DNA of 49,673 nucleotides from NCBI GenBank assembly GCA_021813765.1, contig JAKAJM010000012.1:1-49673 (forward strand). Reading direction: 5' to 3'. Positions 43,858 to 49,673 of this stretch are shown here, piece after piece (within the stretch, counting starts at the first letter, position 1; every line of letters begins with the position of its first letter). Below the pieces are notes generated by a model. It was not told where the DNA came from, searched no databases, and saw nothing but the letters and a program-made list of their open reading frames with translations. A program made the translations under genes and the position numbers. This DNA comes from Nitrospirota bacterium. Lineage in GTDB: Bacteria; Nitrospirota; Thermodesulfovibrionia; Thermodesulfovibrionales; JdFR-88.

Positions 43858-43934
43858 GGGGTGGTAGTTCAGCTGGTTAGAACGCCGGCCTGTCACGCCG
43901 GAGGTCGCGGGTTCGAGCCCCGTCCACCCCGCCA
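43858..43934 (+). tRNA. tRNA-Asp (anticodon GTC)
   Basis: Cloverleaf with acceptor GGGGTGG/CCACCCC, D-arm TAGTTCAGCTGGTTAGAA, anticodon stem CCGGC/GCCGG with loop CTGTCAC (anticodon GTC) and T-arm GGTTCGAGCCC. The CCA end is encoded. It is 28 bases from tRNA-Val, probably in the same transcript. Confidence 0.95.
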
Positions 43935-44048
43935 TACTTCACCTGCCGCACTCACCTCAAAATGTGCAAAAAATTGTGTCGCTCGTCACAAAAAACAAAA
44001 CATTTTGATGGTGGACTCCAAAACCAGCCTTATCCCCTCAGAAAACAA

Positions 44049-44077
44049 TTGATTTTCCGCAAATCCCTGTGATAAAT
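44049..44077 (+). promoter_or_regulatory. Candidate promoter of the two-partner secretion locus
   Basis: TTGATT (44049-44054), a 17-base spacer and ATAAAT (44072-44077) in an A/T-rich stretch about 30 bases before tpsB. GAGAGGGG just before the ATG can serve as ribosome-binding site. Confidence 0.4.
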
Positions 44078-44105
44078 TTTCTCGTGTTTTGAGATCGAGA
44101 GGGGA

Positions 44106-45713
44106 ATGAAAACAGTTCGGCCCTTTGTTTTTTTTCTGTCTGCGGTTTTTTTATTCCTGCCCGGAGTTCTCTTTGCCCAAACCGGCGGGGCTTCAAATCC
44201 GGGCGGACCGCCCGCTCTGCACGGGGTAAAAATATCCAAGATAGAAGTTACCGGCAACAAGGCGCTTAAAGAAAAGGACCTTGCTCCCGTGATCCGGAAA
44301 CTCGAGGGAAAGGTCCTCACCTTCTCCGGTCTCGAAAAGGCGGCCTCCAAAATAAAGGAGCTATACCAAAAGCGGGGCTACGTGCTTGCCATCGCCTATA
44401 TCCCCCCTCAGAAGGTTGAGGGCGGCGTGGTCCGCATAAATGTCGTTGAAGGCAAAATAGAAAAGGTTATAGTCAGGGGGAATCCCCGCTGGTATTCAAA
44501 ACCGTTCATCAAGCGGCAGTTCGCACCAGTGCTTGCCGCCCCTGCATTCAACCAGAAAGACCTTGAGCGCGCCCTCCTTGATCTGAACCAGCTTCCGGAC
44601 ATGCACGCTACTGCTACGCTGTCGCCCGGAAAACTCCAAGGCACGTCAGACATCATTGTGAGGGCGGACTGCGCCATCCCTTTTGATTTTGCCCTGAGCT
44701 ATAACAATTACGGGACCAGCGCGGCAGGCGGCAGGACAAGACTGGGGGCCGCCCTGGATGTGGCCAACCTCCTCAAGCAGGGCTCGCTGCTTTCCTTGAG
44801 CGGCGTAACAGGGGAGCGCCCGGGAGATTTTGCCTTCGGGAGGGCCGGTTACAGCCTGCAGCTGGACTCCATGGGCACAAGGCTTGGCGGCTATTACATG
44901 GATGGCGATTTCAACGTGGGAGGGGCCCTTGCGGCGCTCGGGATAAGCGGCAAGACAACGGGGTATGGCATGTACGTCTCTTACCCTTTCATAAAATCGA
45001 GGCTTCTGAGTCTGACAGGCCAGGCGGGGTGGGACTGGACGCATTCCAGGGAGTTCATCCTCGGAGGAACGCCGTTCAGCCGCGACAAGACGCTTGCGAT
45101 CAAGGCCGGTCTCAGTTTCGAAAAGGTGGATACTGAAGGTAAAACGGACGGGGACCTTTACATTTTTCAGGGCCTTGGCCACTGGCTGGGGGCAATGGCG
45201 GCAAACGACCCTATGGCCAGCCGCGCCGATGCGGACAACCGCTTCACGAAGTTTGACTTCGATGCCTCAAGGCTCCAGAGGATAGCGGCTCCCGTCTTCC
45301 TGCTGCTCAGGGGGTCCGGGCAGATATCTACAAGGCCTCTTGTCGTTTCCCAGCAGTTTTCCCTTGGCGGAGAGGGCTCGGTCAGGGGATATGAACAGGG
45401 CGAGAGCCTCGGAGACAGCGGATATGCCGTGTCGGCTGAGGGCAGGCTTGCGCCTTTTAAAAACAGGGACATATTCCAGCTGGCCCTTTTTCTGGACAAC
45501 GGGACCGCCTACAGGCTGCACCCTGAGGCAGGGGAATCCAGGGCCACATCGCTTACCGGGTGGGGTACGGGAGTGCGCTTTGCCTTCCCGTTTGGCCTTC
45601 AGGCAAGCGGGGACGTTGGTTTCCCGATCCACCCATCAAAGACCGTGGATGGAAAAAGCACCATGTATTATTTGCAGGCGCTTTGGAAATTCAAGGACGG
45701 AGGACTTTTTTAA
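44106..45713 (+). CDS. TpsB outer-membrane transporter (ShlB/FhaC family)
   Basis: A 535-residue Omp85-type pore that secretes a partner exoprotein across the outer membrane. A signal peptide (about residues 1-25, ending LFAQ) is followed by POTRA domains (VKISKIEVTGNKALKEKDL, then QKRGYVLAIAYIPPQ and VVRINVVEGKIEKV) and a C-terminal beta-barrel. The barrel holds the conserved VRGYEQGE motif on its inner loop, and a hydrophobic final strand is seen. The partner exoprotein starts 498 bases downstream, with a small TPR gene between. Confidence 0.92.
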   Translation: MKTVRPFVFFLSAVFLFLPGVLFAQTGGASNPGGPPALHGVKISKIEVTGNKALKEKDLAPVIRKLEGKVLTFSGLEKAASKIKELYQKRGYVLAIAYIPPQKVEGGVVRINVVEGKIEKVIVRGNPRWYSKPFIKRQFAPVLAAPAFNQKDLERALLDLNQLPDMHATATLSPGKLQGTSDIIVRADCAIPFDFALSYNNYGTSAAGGRTRLGAALDVANLLKQGSLLSLSGVTGERPGDFAFGRAGYSLQLDSMGTRLGGYYMDGDFNVGGALAALGISGKTTGYGMYVSYPFIKSRLLSLTGQAGWDWTHSREFILGGTPFSRDKTLAIKAGLSFEKVDTEGKTDGDLYIFQGLGHWLGAMAANDPMASRADADNRFTKFDFDASRLQRIAAPVFLLLRGSGQISTRPLVVSQQFSLGGEGSVRGYEQGESLGDSGYAVSAEGRLAPFKNRDIFQLALFLDNGTAYRLHPEAGESRATSLTGWGTGVRFAFPFGLQASGDVGFPIHPSKTVDGKSTMYYLQALWKFKDGGLF

Positions 45714-45759
45714 AAAGGATTTTTATTTTTTGGGACCTTCTGAAAGGAGGACTGGTTTT

Positions 45760-46113
45760 TTGTTTTTGCCGTCACGCAGGAAAGACGACGCCAGGTGGGA
45801 GAGCCTGAACATGGAGGTCATTGCGCTTCTGCAGGGCGGGCAGACCACCCGTGCGCTTGCCCTTGCCCGCGAGCTCCTCGAGTACAGCCTGAAGGCATAC
45901 GGCAGGAAGCATAAAAAGACGGCTAACGCCATCAACAACCTGGGGTTCATCCTTACGATGGAGGGGGAGCTCGAGGAGGCGGAATCCTTTTTGCTTGCCG
46001 GGCTCGATATATGCGAGAAGGTCTATGGCAAGTCCAGCAGGGAGGCCGCGCTTTTGAACGCGAACCTCTCGCGGCTCTATATGAGAAAGTCCGAAGATAC
46101 CGGCTGCTCCTGA
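45760..46113 (+). CDS. Small TPR protein inside the TPS locus
   Basis: A 117-residue protein of two to three tetratricopeptide-like repeats of the kinesin-light-chain kind (LLQGGQTTRALALARELLEY, HKKTANAINNLGFILTMEGELEEAE, REAALLNANLSRLYMRK). No signal peptide is visible. The TTG start at 45760 is chosen because AGGAGG ends nine bases before it; the frame overlaps nothing. Its place between tpsB and tpsA suggests a role in production or folding of the exoprotein, which is inference. Confidence 0.7.
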   Translation: MFLPSRRKDDARWESLNMEVIALLQGGQTTRALALARELLEYSLKAYGRKHKKTANAINNLGFILTMEGELEEAESFLLAGLDICEKVYGKSSREAALLNANLSRLYMRKSEDTGCS

Positions 46114-46210
46114 ACGGGGCTTTTTCTTGAAGGCGCCATGACGGATTTTTTTAATTTTTGGAAAAATTGGAAACCGAAAAAGCACAGAGCCTGTGAGGTG
46201 AACGGGAAAA

Positions 46211-49200
46211 ATGTTCAAGATCAAGGCTAAAGGGAACACGGGACTCAAAAAGCAGCGTGCCAGGAGGATTTTTTCCTCTTCGGGCTGCGCCGGCGCATGT
46301 CTTGGATTTCCGGACAGGGTGTCCTTTGAAGCGGGGAAGCTCAAAAAGACGGTGTCTTCGGCCACGGCGGGCTCAGCCATGATTATGGCGGCCCTTGGGG
46401 CGGGCACCGGTATCCTGTCTGCGTCTGCCGCCCTGGCCCTTCCCACCGGCGGGCAGGTCGTGGCCGGAAGCGCAGCCATCTGCCAGGCGGGCGCGGCCAT
46501 GCAGATAACCCAGTCCACAGACCGCGCGATAATAAACTGGAACGGCTACAACATAGACGTAAACGAGCTGGTGAAGTACATTCAGCCCGGCGTATCTAGC
46601 GTGATACTTAACCGCGTGACCGGGGCGGACCCCTCCAGCATACTGGGCCAGCTTGCCGCAAACGGGCGGGTATTCATCGTAAACCCTAACGGCGTGCTCT
46701 TCGGGGCCTCCTCAAAGGTTGATGTTGCCGGGCTTCTGGCCACCACCTTCGACATAAAAGACAGCGACTTCATACAGGGCAATTTTTCATTCAGCCAGGG
46801 GCCGCTTAAGGCCTCCTCATATGTCATTAACCAGGGGCAGATAAAGGTGGCAGACAACGGGTTTGTCTTTCTTGTGGCCCCGGCGGTAAGCAACCAGGGG
46901 CTTATAGTGGCAAACCTTGGCAAGGTTGTCCTGGCCTCGGGCAGCGCATTCACCGTGGATTTCTTTGGGGACGGGCTTGTCAAATACCAGGTGTCCGGCG
47001 CCGCAGCGCAGGAGGTGACCGGCCCGGATGGAAAGCCCCTAAGCTCCGCCGTGTCCAACTCGGGCACCATAAAAGCAGATGGCGGGACAGTTTTGCTCTC
47101 CGTGGACGCTGCAAACGAGCTCCTTTCCTCTGTTGTGAACAATTCGGGCATCATAGAGGCCACGAGCCTGGGCACGCAGAACGGGCAGATAGTGCTCTCC
47201 GGTGGCAGCCAGGGGGTCGTCGCAGATTCCGGCACGCTTGATGCCAGCGGAAAGCAAACGGGCCAGACGGGCGGCGCTGTCGAGCTTACAGGAGAGGAGA
47301 TAGGGCTTTTCGGAGGCGCCCGGATCGACGTTTCAGGAGATTCGGGGGGCGGCGATGTATTTATTGGAGGAGGCCCGCACGGGACAAGCCTGGGCGTGCC
47401 TAATGCAAGCGCGGTGTACGGCGGGAAGGACGTGGGCATAGACGCAAGCGCCCTGAGCGTGGGAGCTGGCGGTAAGATTGTTTTGTGGTCCGGCGGCAGC
47501 ACCCGGTTCCATGGGGCAATAGAGGCAGACGGTGGCGCTCTTTCCGGTGACGGCGGGTTAGTGGAGACCTCCGGGCAGGAGTTGAACGTCCTGGGCGCGA
47601 CTGTAAATGTCGGCGCGCCCGCGGGCAGGGCCGGCATCTGGCTGCTGGACCCGAACGACGTCAATATCGGCGGCTCGTCGGCTGGCGCGTCCAAAACCGC
47701 ATCGGGCAACTGGCAAAGCGCGGGGACGGTCACGATAAGCGCTTCCCAGATCAGTTCCACCTTAAGCGGCGGCTCCAATGTGGACATACAGACAAGCGGG
47801 AACGGCAGCGAAAATGGCGATATCACACTGGAGTCCGGCTGCAACATCACGGATTCTGGCAGCACGCCTGTCACTCTCACACTTAACGCTGACCGCAATA
47901 TCACCTTGAACGGCAATATAGAAGCAACCGGGACGGTGGCGGGGACACTGGGCGTCAATCTCAGCGCGGGCCAGAACGCCGGGGACACTTCAGGAAGCGT
48001 TAGCCTCGTGGACAGCTCTGTCATGACAAACGGCGGCGCTGTGAATATCACCGCCAATACCGGCGTAAGCATAGATCCCAACAGCCTGATATGGACCCAG
48101 AGCAATGGGAGCACCGGCAGGAACGCCGGAAACATAACCATCCAGACCACAAGCACCTCCGGCACGTCGGCGGCCCCAAGCGGCACGATAAATATAGCCG
48201 GCCCGCTTAACTCCTACGGGGCGCCCAATTATTCAAACAGCACAGGCGGCGGCATGGGCGGCGCCGTCACCATAAGCACCGCCGGGCCCTATGCGTCAAT
48301 AGACCTCACCGACAGCTCACCCGAGGCCATAGATGTCCACGGGGGACAGGGCGGCAACTTTACCTATCTGGGTAACGGCGGCACGGGCGGCACGGTGAAC
48401 ATAAGTACATCGGGGGCCAACTCGACAATCGACGTCGCTGGAGGAATAAGGGTATTTGGCGGCCTGGGTATGAATAGCGCCGGCAACGGCGGAGCGGTAT
48501 CGGTAAAAACGACGGGCCCAAGCGGCTCAACCATAACGGTGGGCCAGATAGATGCTACTGGCGGTTCGGGCTGGAGTGGAACGGGTGTGGCCGGCGGGTC
48601 GGTAACGATAAGCACCAGCGGCAGCAATTCGGGCATAAGCATAAAGCAGATAGGGGTTTACGGGCTAATATCGGGAGAAGCGGGCGGCACGGTCGATATA
48701 AGTGCCTCTGGGACGGGTTCCTCAGTGACTACAGCCGGGATAAATGCCGCAGGCAATGGCGCGGCAAACGGCAATATCACCATTTCTGGAGCGGGTATCA
48801 GCCTTGGCTCGGCGCTAAGCGGGGGCGATATAACGATGACCTCGACTGGTCCGGTAACACAAAGTGCAGCCATTTCCGCCTCCGGTCTCGACCTCGAAGG
48901 AGCGGGCGGCAGCTATACATTAACCAACAGCGGCAACGCCGTGGGCACGCTTGCCGCAAACACGGGGACGGTCAACTTCGCGGACGGCTCGGCCCTGACT
49001 GTGGGCACGGTGGGGACCAGAAGCGGCATTACGGCAACCGGGGACGTAACGCTTACAGCAAACAGCCTTACGCTGGGCCAGGCAGTCACAGGCACGGGCA
49101 ACCTGACCCTGGAGCCTCTTGCCGCTTCCACCACCATAGGGCTTGAAAGCGGCGCAGGCTCTTTCAGCCTCACAGGAGCGGAGCTTAATGAGATACAGCC

Positions 49201-49673
49201 CGGGTTTGCAGGCATAATCATAGGCAATGCCGGAGGGACGGGCAAGATAACATTTGGCGCAGGCTCCGGTGCGGGCTATACGTTTAACGCCCCTTTGATC
49301 CTGAGGAACCCGGGGGCCTCAAGCGGCGGTATAGTCATAAACGATCCCCTTTCGGTCGGGGCTGGAACGCTTATCCTGAATACCTCAGGGACAGTCAGCC
49401 AGTCTGCTTCAAATGGCGCGATCACGGCCGGTCTTCTCGATCTGGAGGGCTCAGGCGCATTCACCCTTGGCGCAAACAACGCGGTCAGTACGCTTGAAGG
49501 CGGCACTGCGGGGGCTACAGGCGGCATCAGCTTCACGGACAATGGAGGCTTTGCCGTCGGGGCAAACGGGCTGAATGCAGGAACCGGCAGCGTAACCCTT
49601 TCATCCACCGGCGCGGTGACCGAAAACGGGGCGTTGACAGCCGGTACTCTAGACCTTGAAGGCTCAGGCGGCA
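46211..49673 (+). CDS. Filamentous haemagglutinin-type TpsA exoprotein (partial)
   Basis: An open frame without stop to the window edge (1154 residues so far). Residues 1-77 are a long leader: a basic stretch, then a hydrophobic core (about 51-75) with a likely cut after ALA77. From about 78 the TPS secretion domain reads LPTGGQVVAGSA, INWNGYNID and VNPNGVLFG (NPNG at 158-161), and is recognised by TpsB in the periplasm. Next come Gly/Ala/Ser/Thr-rich beta-helix repeats, including the GRAGIWLLDPNDVNI segment common in these proteins. The later part (48884 on) repeats a LDLEGSG unit. It is likely an adhesin or biofilm protein; the C-terminal end is not visible. Confidence 0.9.
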   Translation, partial: MFKIKAKGNTGLKKQRARRIFSSSGCAGACLGFPDRVSFEAGKLKKTVSSATAGSAMIMAALGAGTGILSASAALALPTGGQVVAGSAAICQAGAAMQITQSTDRAIINWNGYNIDVNELVKYIQPGVSSVILNRVTGADPSSILGQLAANGRVFIVNPNGVLFGASSKVDVAGLLATTFDIKDSDFIQGNFSFSQGPLKASSYVINQGQIKVADNGFVFLVAPAVSNQGLIVANLGKVVLASGSAFTVDFFGDGLVKYQVSGAAAQEVTGPDGKPLSSAVSNSGTIKADGGTVLLSVDAANELLSSVVNNSGIIEATSLGTQNGQIVLSGGSQGVVADSGTLDASGKQTGQTGGAVELTGEEIGLFGGARIDVSGDSGGGDVFIGGGPHGTSLGVPNASAVYGGKDVGIDASALSVGAGGKIVLWSGGSTRFHGAIEADGGALSGDGGLVETSGQELNVLGATVNVGAPAGRAGIWLLDPNDVNIGGSSAGASKTASGNWQSAGTVTISASQISSTLSGGSNVDIQTSGNGSENGDITLESGCNITDSGSTPVTLTLNADRNITLNGNIEATGTVAGTLGVNLSAGQNAGDTSGSVSLVDSSVMTNGGAVNITANTGVSIDPNSLIWTQSNGSTGRNAGNITIQTTSTSGTSAAPSGTINIAGPLNSYGAPNYSNSTGGGMGGAVTISTAGPYASIDLTDSSPEAIDVHGGQGGNFTYLGNGGTGGTVNISTSGANSTIDVAGGIRVFGGLGMNSAGNGGAVSVKTTGPSGSTITVGQIDATGGSGWSGTGVAGGSVTISTSGSNSGISIKQIGVYGLISGEAGGTVDISASGTGSSVTTAGINAAGNGAANGNITISGAGISLGSALSGGDITMTSTGPVTQSAAISASGLDLEGAGGSYTLTNSGNAVGTLAANTGTVNFADGSALTVGTVGTRSGITATGDVTLTANSLTLGQAVTGTGNLTLEPLAASTTIGLESGAGSFSLTGAELNEIQPGFAGIIIGNAGGTGKITFGAGSGAGYTFNAPLILRNPGASSGGIVINDPLSVGAGTLILNTSGTVSQSASNGAITAGLLDLEGSGAFTLGANNAVSTLEGGTAGATGGISFTDNGGFAVGANGLNAGTGSVTLSSTGAVTENGALTAGTLDLEGSGG
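48884..49662 (+). repeat. Imperfect internal repeats of TpsA
   Basis: The block encoding LDLEG (GGTCTCGACCTCGAAGG-like) recurs at about 48884, 49430 and 49643, and the last two are 213 bases apart. The intervening protein reads as Gly-rich strands (TLAANTGTVNFADG, FTLGANNAVSTLEG). This is the usual coiled beta-strand pattern of secreted beta-helix proteins and would favour length variation by recombination. Confidence 0.6.

Noticed and set aside
43861-44052. Frame reading through tRNA-Asp (MVVQLVRTPACHAGGRGFEP)
   Set aside because: A spurious translation of the tRNA-Asp gene that is frequently mis-annotated.
43858-44105. tRNA-Asp as an integration site for the TPS locus
   Set aside because: No integrase, no second copy of the tRNA 3' end in the window and no composition break I could define; the far end of the locus is not visible.
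46582-48186. Long minus-strand open frame (534 codons) opposite TpsA
   Set aside because: It is a Pro/Ala/Leu-rich mirror of the Gly/Thr-rich TpsA repeats, with no family motifs; the + strand has a clear TPS domain and a continuous frame.
1-49673. CRISPR array, rRNA genes, complete IS elements or prophage
   Set aside because: No regularly spaced direct repeats, rRNA segments, transposase or phage structural genes were seen; the holin-family protein at 23981-24352 is of a common chromosomal type.

Overview
The window comes from a Gram-negative bacterium. It carries lipid A/Kdo genes (end of waaA, then lpxK) and a two-partner secretion pair that needs an outer membrane. It also has a thirteen-gene complex I operon with separate nuoC and nuoD, lacks plasmid or phage cores, and is GC-rich with many ATA, AGG and GGC codons. 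The overall gene mix (bacterioferritin, FmdE-like protein, AMMECR1 protein, DUF4388/J-domain protein) suggests Nitrospirota/Thermodesulfovibrionia or a deltaproteobacterial relative. That placement is inference; no rRNA or marker phylogeny was possible.

Layout. 1-7.8 kb (+): end of waaA, lpxK, a YjbQ-family gene, an FAD oxidoreductase, bacterioferritin, a three-gene HlyD/ABC/ABC-2 export operon, and a small desulforedoxin-like protein with a histone-H1-like tail. 8.0-21.2 kb (-): nuoA-M, tightly packed with several 4-base overlaps; nuoN is not at its usual place after nuoM. 21.2-22.3 kb: tRNA-Arg and a graveyard of signal-transduction fragments (EAL remnant, chemoreceptor PAS remnant with an in-frame stop). 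22.3-28.8 kb: a fused glutaredoxin-like/thioredoxin reductase, a small membrane protein and DNA glycosylase (-), serS, an unknown gene, argB and an FmdE-family gene (-). 29-37 kb (+): a truncated C5-methyltransferase, a uvrA-family gene, a TPR protein, then mtnA - polyprenyl synthase - AMMECR1 protein - DUF4388/J/TPR protein as an apparent operon. 37-42.2 kb: a small inverted-repeat element, a ClC transporter, a decayed CBS fragment and a P3A-type proton ATPase. 42.5-44 kb: a SHOCT protein, a corrinoid adenosyltransferase, tRNA-Val and tRNA-Asp. 44.1 kb to the end: tpsB, a TPR gene and the start of a large filamentous-haemagglutinin-type exoprotein that runs off the window.

How it works together: complex I feeds the respiratory chain. 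A proton pump and a ClC carrier sit close together and could handle H+/Cl-. The TPS pair builds a surface adhesin or exoprotein. The most unusual signals are non-coding. Several genes have good -10 boxes only 6-9 bases before the start codon, which implies leaderless mRNAs. A ~230-bp dispersed repeat is present in two copies. A ~200-bp inverted-repeat element has a deleted relative beside the nuo promoter. No single wholly new multi-gene system is proved here; the leaderless promoters, the repeat family and the TPS locus with an inserted TPR gene are the best leads.
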